From the NCBI RefSeq assembly GCF_009800925.1, contig NZ_WOYF01000011.1:1-64000 (forward strand): a stretch of 64,000 nucleotides of DNA. The letters run 5' to 3'. Below the pieces are notes generated by a model. It saw only the letters and a list, made by a program, of their open reading frames with translations. It was not told the DNA's origin and did no database searches. The first letter of the stretch is position 1. Each line of letters begins with the position of its first letter. Position numbers and translations under genes: made by a program. The DNA comes from Budvicia diplopodorum. Its GTDB lineage: Bacteria; Pseudomonadota; Gammaproteobacteria; Enterobacterales; Enterobacteriaceae. Positions 20,022 through 29,643 of this stretch are shown here, in pieces.

Positions 20022-20044
20022 AAAGTGCATAATAAATACATCTT
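20022..20044 (-). promoter_or_regulatory. Probable NsrR operator of hmp
   Basis: On the minus strand AAGATGTATTT-ATT-ATGCACTTT resembles the NsrR site of E. coli hmp (two AAGATGYATTT-type half sites in inverted order). It overlaps the -10 of a promoter with TTGACA (20057-20062) and TATTTA 18 bp downstream. Nitric-oxide control therefore seems preserved although the coding frame is broken. Confidence 0.6.
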
Positions 20045-20062
20045 ATGTTTGATCTCTGTCAA
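20033..20062 (-). promoter_or_regulatory. Promoter of hmp
   Basis: Perfect -35 TTGACA on the minus strand at 20057-20062 and -10 TATTTA at 20033-20038, spacer 18 bp, about 45 nt before the hmp start codon. Confidence 0.6.
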
Positions 20063-20103
20063 TATAAAATATTTTTAAATGGCTTCCGATGGTTCCGCCT
20101 TTC

Positions 20104-20119
20104 ATGCAATCGTTTGCGT
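20104..20119 (+). promoter_or_regulatory. PurR operator upstream of glyA
   Basis: ATGCAATCGTTTGCGT matches every fixed position of the PurR consensus ANGCAANCGNTTNCNT. glyA is a known PurR target in E. coli, which ties one-carbon supply to purine demand. It lies 110-125 bp upstream of glyA. Confidence 0.82.
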
Positions 20120-20228
20120 AAAAACCTTCATTTGGCTCTATTTAACAAGATAAAAACATATTACACTGGGATCACGTTGCACGTAGTTGCACCTTTTGCC
20201 AGTTGATTAGCTTATTCAGGAGATGCGG

Positions 20229-21482
20229 ATGTTAAAGCGAGATATGAACATTGCCGATTATGATGCCGAGTTATGGCAGGCTATACAAAAAGAGAATGTT
20301 CGTCAGGAAGAACATATTGAATTGATTGCTTCTGAAAACTATACCAGCCCGCGCGTTATGCAGGCTCAGGGTACTCAGTTAACCAATAAATATGCTGAAG
20401 GGTATCCGGGCAAGCGCTATTACGGCGGCTGCGAATACGTTGATATCGTAGAACAACTGGCTATCGATCGCGCTAAAGCGCTGTTTGGGGCAGATTATGC
20501 CAACGTACAGCCACACTCAGGTTCTCAGGCTAATGCTGCGGTTTATATGGCTCTGCTCAACCCGGGCGATAAAGTTCTGGGTATGAATCTGGCCCACGGC
20601 GGTCACTTAACTCACGGCTCACCGGTTAACTTCTCCGGCAAGCTTTACGATATCGTTCCTTATGGTATCGATGAAAGTGGCAAGATTGACTATGCCGATC
20701 TGGCCACTCAGGCGCAGGCGCATAAACCAAAAATGATTATTGGCGGCTTTTCTGCCTATTCTGGCGTGGTTGACTGGGCCAAAATGCGTGAAATCGCTGA
20801 CAGCATTGGCGCTTACCTGTTTGTTGATATGGCCCACGTTGCCGGCTTAGTTGCTGCAGGCGTTTATCCGAACCCGGTCCCTCATGCTCACGTGGTCACC
20901 ACGACAACGCATAAAACCTTAGCGGGCCCTCGCGGTGGTCTGATTTTAGCTAAAGGCGGCGATGAAGACCTGTATAAGAAACTCAATTCGGCCGTATTCC
21001 CCGGTGGTCAGGGTGGCCCTTTGATGCACGTGATTGCCGGTAAAGCCGTTGCGTTAAAAGAAGCGATGGAGCCTGAATTTAAATCTTATCAGCAACTGGT
21101 TGCGAAGAATGCCAAAGCGATGGTGGAAGTGTTTAAATCTCGCGGTTACAAAATTGTTTCCGGCGGTACGGAAAACCACCTGATGCTGCTGGATCTGGTC
21201 GATAAAGATATCACCGGTAAAGACGCTGATGCAGCGTTGGGCAGAGCCAACATCACGGTCAATAAGAACAGCGTTCCTAACGATCCAAGAAGCCCGTTTG
21301 TGACTTCCGGTGTGCGTATTGGTACGCCGGCGGTGACCCGTCGCGGCTTTAAAGATGCCGAGGTGCGTGAGCTGGCCGGTTGGATCTGTGACATTCTGGA
21401 CAACATGGGTGATGACGCGACCATTGAGCGCATTAAGGCTAAAGTGCTTGAAGTTTGCGCCCGTTTCCCGGTTTATGCCTAA
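20229..21482 (+). CDS. glyA: Serine hydroxymethyltransferase
   Basis: PLP enzyme that converts serine and tetrahydrofolate to glycine and 5,10-methylene-tetrahydrofolate, the main one-carbon source. At 417 residues it equals the E. coli enzyme. Visible features are the folate/PLP segments [18 protein letters not shown] and HGGHLTHG, and the PLP lysine in [13 protein letters not shown]. The start at 20229 has AGGAG seven bases upstream; the ATG two codons earlier overlaps that site. It is divergent from hmp. Confidence 0.98.
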   Translation: MLKRDMNIADYDAELWQAIQKENVRQEEHIELIASENYTSPRVMQAQGTQLTNKYAEGYPGKRYYGGCEYVDIVEQLAIDRAKALFGADYANVQPHSGSQANAAVYMALLNPGDKVLGMNLAHGGHLTHGSPVNFSGKLYDIVPYGIDESGKIDYADLATQAQAHKPKMIIGGFSAYSGVVDWAKMREIADSIGAYLFVDMAHVAGLVAAGVYPNPVPHAHVVTTTTHKTLAGPRGGLILAKGGDEDLYKKLNSAVFPGGQGGPLMHVIAGKAVALKEAMEPEFKSYQQLVAKNAKAMVEVFKSRGYKIVSGGTENHLMLLDLVDKDITGKDADAALGRANITVNKNSVPNDPRSPFVTSGVRIGTPAVTRRGFKDAEVRELAGWICDILDNMGDDATIERIKAKVLEVCARFPVYA

Positions 21483-21537
21483 ATTCAAACGGTATACATA
21501 GTCATTTTGCTATAAAGTGAAATGCAGTTTAATAAAA

Positions 21538-21571
21538 TGGGCGTTATATTAATTATGGCGCCTATTTTTTT
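21538..21571 (+). terminator. Terminator of glyA
   Basis: Stem TGGGCG/CGCCTA (one G-T pair) with a 15-nt AT-rich loop, then seven T residues, 55 nt past the glyA stop. Confidence 0.7.
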
Positions 21572-21637
21572 ACCTTAAAATTGGCGGGTTATTACCCGGC
21601 GACGAGCAATAGCTTCAGAGAATTAGAGGATAACTAA

Positions 21638-22012
21638 ATGAAAAAGCATAACCCTGGCTTTGAACAACTGTGTGAGGCCGCACGTAACAATGTGAATGAA
21701 GTGAGCATCCAGCAGGTGAAACAGATGATTGATGACGGTACTGTGCCGCTGGTGTTAGACGTCAGAGAAGAGAGTGAATGGCAGAAGGGCCATATCCCCG
21801 GTGCTCAGCATTTAGGCCGCGGTGTATTGGAACGCGATATTGAAACCCGCGTTCCCGATAAACAAACGCCGGTGATCCTCTACTGTGGCGGCGGCTATCG
21901 TTCTGCTCTGGCGGCGGAAAGTATCCAAAAGATGGGATACAGCCAAGTGCTATCCATGGACGGCGGCTATCGTGCATGGGGCGAAGCAAACTATCCATTG
22001 GTTAGCGAATAG
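21638..22012 (+). CDS. Rhodanese-domain protein
   Basis: Single-domain rhodanese of 124 residues, probably a cytoplasmic sulfurtransferase or persulfide carrier; the substrate is unknown. The CDC25/rhodanese fold is shown by LVLDVREESEWQKGHIPGA near the N terminus and the catalytic loop LYCGGGYRS with C83, followed by MDGGYRAW. It starts with a ribosome site (AGAGGATAACTAA). It sits in a position where E. coli has unrelated genes, and just upstream of the DUF1007/NicO pair, from which it is separated by 21 nt, so co-transcription is likely. Confidence 0.88.
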   Translation: MKKHNPGFEQLCEAARNNVNEVSIQQVKQMIDDGTVPLVLDVREESEWQKGHIPGAQHLGRGVLERDIETRVPDKQTPVILYCGGGYRSALAAESIQKMGYSQVLSMDGGYRAWGEANYPLVSE

Positions 22013-22033
22013 TTGGCGGCAAACCGCGATTGA

Positions 22034-22672
22034 ATGATGGCCTCAATGACCCGAATATATGTTTTCCTGCTTTGCCTGATGAGCCCGCTGGCCGGCGCAC
22101 ATCCCCACAGCTTTATTGATTTAAACGCCAGCCTGTTAACTGAAAAACAGGCACTCATCGGCATAAAAATGGTCTGGTTAATGGATGAGTTAACCTCTGC
22201 TGAACTATTGCACGATGCGGCGCTGGCAAAAAATAGTGCGGGCGCATGGAAGTCTATGGCGGATGAAATCATGGAAAATGCGGCTGCTCAGCACTACTTT
22301 ACTCAGATTAACTCTGGCGGGCAGGCGGTAAGCTTAAGCGCTAAACCCAACGATTACTCACTATCACGGCTGGGAAATAAAGCCGTTTTGTCGTTTGTAC
22401 TGCCGCTGGAGAAACCGCTTCCTTTGGCTAATAACGTCATTACGATTTCGACTTATGAACAAAGTTATTACGTCGATATGAGCTATATCACCGATGACGC
22501 CTTCAGCCTGCCGACTGATATTACCGCATCCTGTAAAGTCAGCATTCATACGCCAAAACCAGACGCTTCGCTGCTAACCTACGCTCAGTCGCTGGATAAA
22601 GACGATGTACCGGAAGAAGACATGGCGCTGGGTAGCAAATTTGCCCAAACGGTGACGATTGCATGCAAGTGA
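22034..22672 (+). CDS. DUF1007 family exported protein
   Basis: 212-residue protein of unknown biochemical function. The N terminus has a signal peptide with hydrophobic core IYVFLLCLMSPLAG and probable cleavage at AGA|HPHS. The mature N terminus HPHSFIDL is the usual DUF1007 start; its two His residues could bind metal. The gene overlaps the start of the NicO-family transporter by 10 nt, which implies translational coupling and a joint role in nickel/cobalt handling, perhaps as a periplasmic metal-binding partner (inference). The start codon may be either of the two adjacent ATGs or the one at 22046. Confidence 0.8.
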   Translation: MMASMTRIYVFLLCLMSPLAGAHPHSFIDLNASLLTEKQALIGIKMVWLMDELTSAELLHDAALAKNSAGAWKSMADEIMENAAAQHYFTQINSGGQAVSLSAKPNDYSLSRLGNKAVLSFVLPLEKPLPLANNVITISTYEQSYYVDMSYITDDAFSLPTDITASCKVSIHTPKPDASLLTYAQSLDKDDVPEEDMALGSKFAQTVTIACK

Positions 22673-23676
22673 TAGGTTCAGCCTCAACGCCGACGAAACG
22701 CGGGCTGCGGAGCTTTTGGCCTCTGTATGTCTGCCTTGTCGCTTTGTTATTGCTGGGCGGCATTATCTGGCTTAAATGGCCCGATTTATTACTACAAAGC
22801 GCTATCTGGCAGAAATTGCTTCATCAGCGGCTGGTCAGCTTGTTGCAACAGGTTAAAGCTCACCCTCTGGAAACGGGCGGTATGCTGATGTTGTTTAGCT
22901 TTACTTATGGCCTGCTGCATTCTGCGGGCCCGGGGCATGGAAAGGTTATTATTGCTGCTTATCTGGCCACTCATCCGCTAAAGCTTCGCAGTAGTTTATG
23001 GCTAACCATCGCCGCCTCCGTGGTTCAGGGTATGGTTGCTATTGTTCTGGTAACTGTCGTGACTTTTGTATTACAGCTCTCTTCGCGCGCTTTGCATCAA
23101 AGCAGTTTCTGGATGGAAAAGGGAAGCTATTTACTCATTGTGCTGGTGGGATGCATTCTCTGTTATCGGGCCGTGCGAAGCCTGCTCGCTATAGCTAAAA
23201 CCTACCGGCGTTCAGGGATGAATATCATTGCCCTCAGACCTATGGATGCCAATCATGTGCATAGTGATGACTGTGGCTGTGGGCATCGCCATTTGCCCAC
23301 TCAGCATGAGCTATCCAGCGGCAGCGGTTGGAAGACTCATTTAGCCATTATATTCTCCATTGGTTTGCGTCCTTGTTCTGGCGCAATATTGGTTTTACTC
23401 TTTTCAAAAGTGATTGATGCCTATTATTGGGGCATGGCTTCCGCTATGGTAATGGCGATAGGAACGGCAACGACGATTTCGCTACTAGCGCTGTTTGTCC
23501 ACTTTGCTCGTCGGTTAGCTGAACGTCTGACGTCAGCCCGAGGGCATCGGCAGTCTTGGGGGAGGGTCGCGCTGGCTTCCCTTTCATTAGGCGGTGGCGC
23601 ATTGCTTATTCTGGCCGGATTGATTCTTTACTATGCGGTTTCTCCCGTAGCTATGGGGGGAACCCCTGTTTTTTAG
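22663..23676 (+). CDS. NicO-family nickel/cobalt transporter
   Basis: Polytopic inner-membrane protein (337 residues) of the NicO/RcnA group. Two family signatures are clear: LLHSAGPGHGKVII in the second membrane region and IGLRPCSGAILVLLFS later on. A cytosolic or periplasmic loop contains a metal-binding cluster HVHSDDCGCGHRHLPTQHE. About six to seven hydrophobic segments are visible. Members of this family work in either nickel/cobalt uptake or efflux; the direction cannot be told from sequence alone. Its start overlaps the DUF1007 gene. Confidence 0.86.
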   Translation: MQVIGSASTPTKRGLRSFWPLYVCLVALLLLGGIIWLKWPDLLLQSAIWQKLLHQRLVSLLQQVKAHPLETGGMLMLFSFTYGLLHSAGPGHGKVIIAAYLATHPLKLRSSLWLTIAASVVQGMVAIVLVTVVTFVLQLSSRALHQSSFWMEKGSYLLIVLVGCILCYRAVRSLLAIAKTYRRSGMNIIALRPMDANHVHSDDCGCGHRHLPTQHELSSGSGWKTHLAIIFSIGLRPCSGAILVLLFSKVIDAYYWGMASAMVMAIGTATTISLLALFVHFARRLAERLTSARGHRQSWGRVALASLSLGGGALLILAGLILYYAVSPVAMGGTPVF

Positions 23677-23716
23677 TCTGATATTGATTGTCGCTATTTA
23701 AATAAAAGGACGCGTT

Positions 23717-24442
23717 ATGAGAACTATTTATGCCCACCGCGGCATGTCTTCACTGGCTCCTGAAAATACCTTATCGGCTGTTAAACTTTGCGCAGATTAC
23801 CGGGTTGATTGGTTTGAGTGCGATATCGACATTCTGCATGATGGCACCATTGTAGTTTCTCACGATTCAACGCTGGATCGCTGTACTAACCGTTCCGGCT
23901 CATTATTTGATCTCGACCGACAAGCGCTCTCCAGTATTGACGCCGGAAGTTGGTTTAGCCATGACTACCTAGATGAGCCTCTGCCAACTATAGAGCAGCT
24001 GGTTGTGGCGATAAACCGCTATAAGCTCAATGCCAATATTGAAATTAAATCCTGCGAGTCCAGCGCTCAGGCCAGCCGCGATTTGCTCAGCGGCTTGAAC
24101 GCTGCGCTAGAGCAGCTTGCCCCAGAACGGGACTATATTATCTCCAGCTTTAATCCGATTCTGCTGGCTGAATTTAAAAAAATACGGCCTCAGGCCAAGA
24201 TAGCCTGCCTGTTTGAGCAACAGACTCTAAATGATGATTGGCATGTCATTATGGAATGGACCGGAGCGGAATATATTCACCCTCAGAATGAAGGCCTGAC
24301 GCGCGAACAGGTCAGAATGTTTAAGGAGCGAGGGTATAAAGTTAACGTTTGGACAGTTAATGAAAAAGACCGGGCTAACCAACTGTTTAACTGGGGCGTT
24401 GACGGTATTTTTACCGATGTTGCTCAGAATTTCTCAAGGTAA
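23717..24442 (+). CDS. Glycerophosphodiester phosphodiesterase
   Basis: Hydrolyses glycerophosphodiesters to glycerol-3-phosphate and an alcohol. The 241-residue TIM-barrel protein has no signal peptide, so it is cytoplasmic like UgpQ. Catalytic and metal residues are in place: H7-R8 in AHRGMSSLAPENT, the acidic pair in FECDIDI, the His in VVSHDSTLDR, and the Glu in ANIEIKS. It resembles UgpQ in size but has no ugp transport genes nearby, so I give no symbol. A ribosome site (AAAAGGA) precedes the ATG. It converges on suhB. Confidence 0.9.
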   Translation: MRTIYAHRGMSSLAPENTLSAVKLCADYRVDWFECDIDILHDGTIVVSHDSTLDRCTNRSGSLFDLDRQALSSIDAGSWFSHDYLDEPLPTIEQLVVAINRYKLNANIEIKSCESSAQASRDLLSGLNAALEQLAPERDYIISSFNPILLAEFKKIRPQAKIACLFEQQTLNDDWHVIMEWTGAEYIHPQNEGLTREQVRMFKERGYKVNVWTVNEKDRANQLFNWGVDGIFTDVAQNFSR

Positions 24443-24466
24443 ACCTTCTCATTACCTTCTCATTAT

Positions 24467-24501
24467 TACCGGGCAATAAAAAGAAAGTTTATTGCCCGGT
24501 A
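24467..24501. terminator. 14-bp hairpin between convergent phosphodiesterase gene and suhB
   Basis: Perfect stem TACCGGGCAATAAA/TTTATTGCCCGGTA with a 7-nt loop, centred between two convergent genes. No U-tract follows on either strand, so it may be a bidirectional barrier or a 3'-protecting hairpin rather than a textbook terminator. Confidence 0.5.
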
Positions 24502-24511
24502 TACAGAATGA

Positions 24512-25315
24512 TTAACGCTTCAGTGCATCACTCAGTTCATCACGAATGGTAGAAAGCAGGGCCTTCACTACGCGCGGGTTGCCTGCAACCACGTTGCCAG
24601 AAACGTAAGAGTTATGGTCGCCAACAAAATCAGTCACGATACCGCCAGACTCACGAACCAGCAGTTCACCGGCAGCAAAATCCCAAGGCTTCAGGCCAAT
24701 CTCAAAGAACCCATCAACTCGGGCAGATGCCACGTAGGCCAGATCCAGCGCGGCTGAACCGGTACGTCGGAAATCTGCACATTGAGTGAACAGCTTACCA
24801 ACTATATTGATGTAAGTTGCTGAATGCTGCTTGAGTTTGAACGGAAAGCCGGTTGCCAGAATGGTACCGGAGAGATCTTTAGAGTTTGAACCGCGTAAAC
24901 GATAACCGTTTAACTGCGCACCCTGACCGCGAGTTGAGGTAAAGAGTTCGTTACGCATTGGGTCATAAACTACGGCAACTTCGGTACGGCCCTTAACGCG
25001 CACGGCGATAGAGACACAGAAATGGGGGAGGCGTTTAATAAAGTTAGTGGTGCCATCTAGCGGATCGATAATCCATTGTACGTCCGAGTCTTCACCGACA
25101 AGTTCGCCGCATTCTTCGCTGATGATGGTGTGTTGAGGGTAAGCTTTACGGATAACTTCGATAATTAAATGCTCAGCTTCGCGATCAACGTTAGTAACGA
25201 AATCGTTGTCACCTTTCTGACTTGCTTCAACGGCGTCAGGTGTTTCATAGAACTTGGCGATCAGGTTACCGGCCTTGCGCGCAGCGCGTACGGCTATGTT
25301 CAGCATAGGATGCAT
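24512..25315 (-). CDS. suhB: Inositol monophosphatase / Nus factor SuhB
   Basis: Mg2+-dependent inositol-1-phosphatase that in E. coli also joins the rRNA antitermination complex with NusA, NusB, NusG and S10. The 267-residue product has the E. coli length. Metal-binding motifs are IISEECGE, WIIDPLDGTTNF and the C-terminal WDFAAGELLVRESGG. It is divergent from trmJ, as in E. coli. Confidence 0.97.
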   Translation of the reverse strand: MHPMLNIAVRAARKAGNLIAKFYETPDAVEASQKGDNDFVTNVDREAEHLIIEVIRKAYPQHTIISEECGELVGEDSDVQWIIDPLDGTTNFIKRLPHFCVSIAVRVKGRTEVAVVYDPMRNELFTSTRGQGAQLNGYRLRGSNSKDLSGTILATGFPFKLKQHSATYINIVGKLFTQCADFRRTGSAALDLAYVASARVDGFFEIGLKPWDFAAGELLVRESGGIVTDFVGDHNSYVSGNVVAGNPRVVKALLSTIRDELSDALKR

Positions 25316-25447
25316 GGGTATCTTCCACTAAATGTTAAAGAACAGGAGAATCATAAAACGGCGCAAAGTATATCAGAGGATCGGCAAAATACATAGGCTG
25401 TGTTACCATTCTTCCCCACAACTTTTAGCGCGCAGAATTTTGTTCCT

Positions 25448-26218
25448 ATGTCAGAGCTTACGTCACAGATAACCGGATTGGACAATATCCGTATCGTTTT
25501 GGTTGAAACATCCCATACCGGAAATATGGGCTCTACCGCCCGGGCCATGAAAACCATGGGATTGACCAACCTTTATTTAGTTAATCCATTAGTTCGTCCA
25601 GACTCTCAGGCAATTGCTCTGGCTGCCGGTGCCAGTGACATCATCGGTCGGGCTTCTATCGTTGACACGCTCGATGAAGCCTTGGTTGGATGCCGCTTGG
25701 TCGTTGGAACCAGTGCGCGCTCCCGAACCCTACAGTGGCCCATGCTGGAACCCCGTGAATGTGGCGTAAAAATGACTCAGGAAGCCTCTCAGGCTCCGGT
25801 CGCGCTGGTGTTTGGTCGTGAAAGAGTCGGGTTGACTAATGATGAGCTACAAAAGTGCCATTATCATGTCGCCATTCCGGCTAATCCTGACTATAGCTCA
25901 TTGAATTTAGCCATGGCGGTACAAATCTTAGCCTACGAAATTCGGGTGGCGTGGTTAGATCAACAGGCCGAAAATGCCGCTCCGCTACCCCTCGAACAGG
26001 AAGAATACCCATTGGCGGAAGATCTGGAGCGCTTCTATCAGCATATGGAATCCGTATTACTGAATATTGGTTTTATTCGCGCTTCTCATCCGGGGCAGGT
26101 GATGAATAAGCTTCGTCGCTTAATTAACCGCTCTCGCCCTGAAAGTCAGGAAATAAATATCCTACGGGGGATCCTGAGCGCCATTGAAAACCCTGATGAC
26201 AGAAATAGGCAGAAATAA
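25448..26218 (+). CDS. trmJ: tRNA (cytidine/uridine-32-2'-O-)-methyltransferase
   Basis: SPOUT methyltransferase that 2'-O-methylates position 32 of several tRNAs. Knotted-fold motifs are [29 protein letters not shown] and [17 protein letters not shown]-terminal extension carries MNKLRRL and [10 protein letters not shown]. From the ATG at 25448 the protein has 256 residues, with ten more at the N terminus than E. coli TrmJ. A TTG about ten codons in aligns with the E. coli start and is a possible alternative; the GTG at 25400 is unlikely. Confidence 0.93.
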   Translation: MSELTSQITGLDNIRIVLVETSHTGNMGSTARAMKTMGLTNLYLVNPLVRPDSQAIALAAGASDIIGRASIVDTLDEALVGCRLVVGTSARSRTLQWPMLEPRECGVKMTQEASQAPVALVFGRERVGLTNDELQKCHYHVAIPANPDYSSLNLAMAVQILAYEIRVAWLDQQAENAAPLPLEQEEYPLAEDLERFYQHMESVLLNIGFIRASHPGQVMNKLRRLINRSRPESQEINILRGILSAIENPDDRNRQK

Positions 26219-26326
26219 TAGCCTTGAACGCCTTTTCAATTGTTACAATACGCGCGACAATAGCTAAATACGCTTTGTATTTGGCCTACTTGAGCCGCAT
26301 GGTGGCATGTTTTAATCGTCAGAATA

Positions 26327-26376
26327 ATACTTGACTAAAACAGTCAACTAAATAGTTGACTGAAATGGTTGGGAAT
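26327..26376 (+). promoter_or_regulatory. Two IscR boxes in the isc promoter
   Basis: The first box, ATACTTGACTAAAACAGTC at 26327-26345 continuing to 26351, matches the type 1 IscR consensus (ATASYYGACT...AGTCRRSTAT) at nearly every position. A second one directly abuts it (26352-26376, ATAGTTGACTGAAAT then a degenerate half). Holo-IscR binding here would repress its own operon, as in E. coli. Confidence 0.78.
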
Positions 26377-26417
26377 GCCAAACTGTCAACATATTCACTA
26401 ACAGATGGGCATTATCA

Positions 26418-26921
26418 ATGAGACTGACATCAAAAGGTCGTTATGCAGTAACCGCCATGTTGGACGTGGCTTTACACTCTCAAGACGGACCTGTCCCCTT
26501 AGCTGATATATCCGAGCGTCAGGGAATCTCTTTGTCATATCTTGAGCAACTGTTCTCTCGTTTGCGCAAAAATGGTTTGGTCAGCAGCGTGCGCGGGCCC
26601 GGTGGTGGTTATTTGCTAGGAAGAAGCCCCGCTGAAATCGCCGTGGGCTCTGTAATTAGTGCGGTAGACGAATCCGTCGATGCTACCCGCTGTATGGGGC
26701 ACGGTGGATGCCAAAGCGGTACCCGTTGCTTAACCCATACGCTGTGGCACGATCTCAGCGAGAGGATCAGCAGTTTCCTTAATGACATCACGCTGGCTGA
26801 ACTGGTTAAGAATCAGGAAATACTCGAGGTTGCCGACCGCCAAAATAATGATACTCAAGGTGCGGTAACCAGCTCTCATCATTTATTCGATGAGGCGAAG
26901 AAAATCAATCTGCGCGCTTAA
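26418..26921 (+). CDS. iscR: Iron-sulfur cluster regulator IscR
   Basis: Rrf2-family [2Fe-2S] transcription factor and first gene of the isc operon. The 167-residue protein has an N-terminal winged helix ([32 protein letters not shown]) and cluster ligands C92, C98, C104 and H107. It represses isc when loaded with cluster, giving feedback on cluster supply. The C-terminal tail differs in sequence from E. coli and is five residues longer. Confidence 0.98.
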   Translation: MRLTSKGRYAVTAMLDVALHSQDGPVPLADISERQGISLSYLEQLFSRLRKNGLVSSVRGPGGGYLLGRSPAEIAVGSVISAVDESVDATRCMGHGGCQSGTRCLTHTLWHDLSERISSFLNDITLAELVKNQEILEVADRQNNDTQGAVTSSHHLFDEAKKINLRA

Positions 26922-26969
26922 CCGCCAGTGATTATTTGCATTATTTTGAAGTAATGTACGGAGCAAAGA

Positions 26970-28184
26970 ATGAAATTACCAATTTACTTAGACTACTCAG
27001 CAACGACCCCGGTTGATCCGCGGGTTGCAGAGAAGATGATGCAGTACTTAACGCTTGACGGAACTTTTGGTAACCCGGCTTCCCGGTCTCACCGTTTTGG
27101 CTGGCAGGCTGAAGAGGCGGTAGATATTGCCCGTAATCAAATTGCTGATTTGGTTGGTGCGGATCCTCGCGAAATCGTATTTACTTCAGGTGCGACAGAA
27201 GCTGACAACTTGGGTATTAAAGGTGCTGCCAACTTTTATCAGAAGAAAGGCAAGCACATTATTACCAGTAGAACTGAGCATAAAGCGGTGCTGGATACCT
27301 GCCGCCAGTTAGAACGCGAAGGCTATGATGTCACTTACCTGACCCCACAGGCTAACGGTATTATCGACCTGAAAGATCTGGAAGCGGCAATGCGCGATGA
27401 TACTGCCGTCGTCTCAATCATGCATGTCAACAATGAAATTGGCGTGGTTCAGGATATCAAAATCATCGGTGAAATGTGCCGTAGCCGCGGAATCATCTTC
27501 CACGTCGACGCCACTCAGAGCGTTGGTAAACTGCCGATTGACCTGTCGCAATTGAAAGTTGATTTAATGTCATTCTCTGCCCATAAGATTTATGGCCCTA
27601 AAGGAATCGGTGCGCTGTACGTTCGCCGTAAGCCTCGGGTAAGAATTGAAGCCCAAATGCACGGCGGTGGCCATGAGCGCGGTATGCGTTCAGGTACGTT
27701 ACCGGTACATCAGATTGTCGCGATGGGTGAAGCTTACCGTATTGCTAAAGAAGATATGGAATCAGACATGGCCCGCATTCGTGCGCTACGCGATCGCCTG
27801 TGGAATGGTCTGAAAGACATTGAAGAGACCCACCTGAACGGTTGCATTGAGCAGGGCGTGGCTAACATCCTCAACGTCAGCTTTAACTACGTTGAAGGTG
27901 AATCTTTAATTATGGCGCTGAAAGACTTAGCCGTCTCTTCTGGTTCAGCCTGTACTTCTGCCAGCTTAGAGCCGTCTTACGTTTTACGCGCTCTGGGAAT
28001 GAGTGATGAATTAGCCCATAGTTCGATCCGTTTCTCTTTGGGGCGCTTTACCACAGAAGAAGAAATTGACTACACCATTGATTTAGTTAAAAGATCTATC
28101 GGCCGTTTACGTGACCTGTCTCCTCTTTGGGATATGTTTAAGCAGGGTGTGGATATCAGCACCATTGAGTGGTCTCATCACTAA
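26970..28184 (+). CDS. iscS: Cysteine desulfurase IscS
   Basis: PLP enzyme that takes sulfur from cysteine and passes it as persulfide to IscU, TusA, ThiI and others. The 404-residue product has the E. coli length. The PLP lysine is in [14 protein letters not shown] and the persulfide Cys in [14 protein letters not shown]. Second gene of isc, 48 nt after iscR. Confidence 0.98.
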   Translation: MKLPIYLDYSATTPVDPRVAEKMMQYLTLDGTFGNPASRSHRFGWQAEEAVDIARNQIADLVGADPREIVFTSGATEADNLGIKGAANFYQKKGKHIITSRTEHKAVLDTCRQLEREGYDVTYLTPQANGIIDLKDLEAAMRDDTAVVSIMHVNNEIGVVQDIKIIGEMCRSRGIIFHVDATQSVGKLPIDLSQLKVDLMSFSAHKIYGPKGIGALYVRRKPRVRIEAQMHGGGHERGMRSGTLPVHQIVAMGEAYRIAKEDMESDMARIRALRDRLWNGLKDIEETHLNGCIEQGVANILNVSFNYVEGESLIMALKDLAVSSGSACTSASLEPSYVLRALGMSDELAHSSIRFSLGRFTTEEEIDYTIDLVKRSIGRLRDLSPLWDMFKQGVDISTIEWSHH

Positions 28185-28239
28185 TTAACTTATCACTGGG
28201 CATCATTTGATGGCTTAGTGACGGGCAGGAGTAAATATC

Positions 28240-28626
28240 ATGGCTTATAGCGAAAAAGTTATTGAACACTATGAGAACCCACGTAACGTAGGTTCTTTTG
28301 ACAATGAAGATCCAACCGTTGGTAGCGGTATGGTTGGCGCACCGGCGTGCGGCGACGTAATGAAGTTGCAGATTAAAGTTAACGATGAAGGTATTATTGA
28401 AGATGCCCGTTTCAAAACTTATGGCTGCGGTTCTGCGATTGCCTCCAGTTCATTGGTTACTGAATGGGTTAAAGGCAAATCTTTAGATCAGGCGCAGGCC
28501 ATTAAGAATACGGATATAGCGGAAGAGCTGGCATTACCACCGGTCAAAATTCACTGCTCTATTCTGGCTGAAGATGCAATTAAGGCAGCTATTGCGGATT
28601 ACAAAAACAAGCACAGTAGCAAATAA
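28240..28626 (+). CDS. iscU: Iron-sulfur cluster scaffold IscU
   Basis: Scaffold on which [2Fe-2S] clusters are built. The 128-residue product has the three ligand cysteines in APACGDVMK, KTYGCGSAI and KIHCSILAEDAI, and the HscA recognition motif LPPVK just before the last Cys. A ribosome site (GGCAGGAG) precedes the ATG. Confidence 0.98.
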   Translation: MAYSEKVIEHYENPRNVGSFDNEDPTVGSGMVGAPACGDVMKLQIKVNDEGIIEDARFKTYGCGSAIASSSLVTEWVKGKSLDQAQAIKNTDIAEELALPPVKIHCSILAEDAIKAAIADYKNKHSSK

Positions 28627-28650
28627 GAATTCAAACATTGAGGTTTGGTT

Positions 28651-28974
28651 ATGGCGATTACCATGAGCGATAGCGCTGCGCAGCGAGTTCAGACATTTTT
28701 ATCTAACCGGGGAAAAGGCGTTGGCCTTCGCCTTGGAGTAAGAACGTCGGGCTGCTCCGGGATGGCATACGTTCTCGAATTTGTTGACGAACTACACGAT
28801 GAAGATACGGTATTCGAAGACAAAGGCGTTAAGGTAATTGTTGATGCAAAAAGCCTGGTCTATCTGGACGGTACCGAGCTGGACTTTGTTAAAGAAGGTC
28901 TGAATGAAGGGTTTAAGTTTAATAACCCTAATATTTCAAGTGAATGTGGTTGTGGCGAAAGTTTTAACGTCTAG
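28651..28974 (+). CDS. iscA: A-type iron-sulfur carrier IscA
   Basis: A-type carrier that delivers clusters to apoproteins. The 107-residue product has the E. coli length. Cluster cysteines are in [10 protein letters not shown] and the C-terminal ECGCGESF. Start chosen at 28651 ([10 protein letters not shown]), preceded by TTGAGG; a TTG two codons earlier is not needed. Confidence 0.97.
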   Translation: MAITMSDSAAQRVQTFLSNRGKGVGLRLGVRTSGCSGMAYVLEFVDELHDEDTVFEDKGVKVIVDAKSLVYLDGTELDFVKEGLNEGFKFNNPNISSECGCGESFNV

Positions 28975-29045
28975 TCTACTTTCGTTGTATATCAACGGTA
29001 TACGCGTAATGTAAATAGAGTATTTGAAGTTTTGACTATACGGTT

Positions 29046-29081
29046 GCTCCTTTATTAAGCTGTGCTTTGCAATAAAGGAGC
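29046..29081 (+). repeat. Stem-loop between iscA and hscB inside the isc operon
   Basis: Perfect 11-bp stem GCTCCTTTATT/AATAAAGGAGC; the 14-nt loop can form AAGC/GCTT within it. It lies in the largest gap of the operon downstream of iscR (138 nt) and has no U-tract. It could stabilise the 3' end of an iscRSUA segment or attenuate hscBA expression. Confidence 0.65.
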
Positions 29082-29112
29082 CTTCGCCCAACTATCATCA
29101 TCAGAGCATGTC

Positions 29113-29631
29113 ATGGACTATTTCACACTATTTAATCTGCCTATCCATTTTGTTGTGGACACTCTGTCACTCTCCGTCCGTTATCAAGAACTCCAGCGCC
29201 AGTTTCACCCCGATCGCTATGCCACCGCACCTGACAGCGAAAGGCTGCAATCGATCCAACAGGCTGCAACCATTAATGATGCTTACCAAACGTTAAAAGA
29301 TCCGCTGCGACGGGCAGAATATCTGCTGTCTCTTAAAGGCTTTGACGTAAGAAATGAGCAACAAACCATGCACGACACGGCTTTTTTGGTGGAACAGCTG
29401 GAGCTGCGTGAAGAGCTCGACGCCATTGAGCGTAAATCTGATACGGGATTTGCACTGGCCGGTTTTAGCCAACGGGTAGACAAAATGGTCCGCCAGCGCA
29501 GTGAACGATTGATTAACGAATTAGACGATGAGAATTGGCAGACAGCGACGGACACAGTCCGTAAACTACGCTTTCTGGATAAGCTTCAACAGCAAGTAGA
29601 GCAGCTGGAAGAAAAGCTGCTGGACTCCTGA
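29113..29631 (+). CDS. hscB: J-domain co-chaperone HscB
   Basis: Stimulates HscA ATPase and delivers IscU for cluster transfer. The 172-residue product starts [10 protein letters not shown] as in E. coli. The J-domain has the HPD motif in RQFHPDRYA, and the C-terminal three-helix domain (about residues 80-172) that binds IscU is complete. An upstream in-frame start (29062) would add 17 residues unlike the family. hscA follows 12 nt later. Confidence 0.96.
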   Translation: MDYFTLFNLPIHFVVDTLSLSVRYQELQRQFHPDRYATAPDSERLQSIQQAATINDAYQTLKDPLRRAEYLLSLKGFDVRNEQQTMHDTAFLVEQLELREELDAIERKSDTGFALAGFSQRVDKMVRQRSERLINELDDENWQTATDTVRKLRFLDKLQQQVEQLEEKLLDS

Positions 29632-29643
29632 CGGATACTGAAC

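Noticed and set aside
21054-21488. 144-codon frame antisense to glyA
   Set aside because: Shadow of a highly conserved gene, with no start signals of its own.
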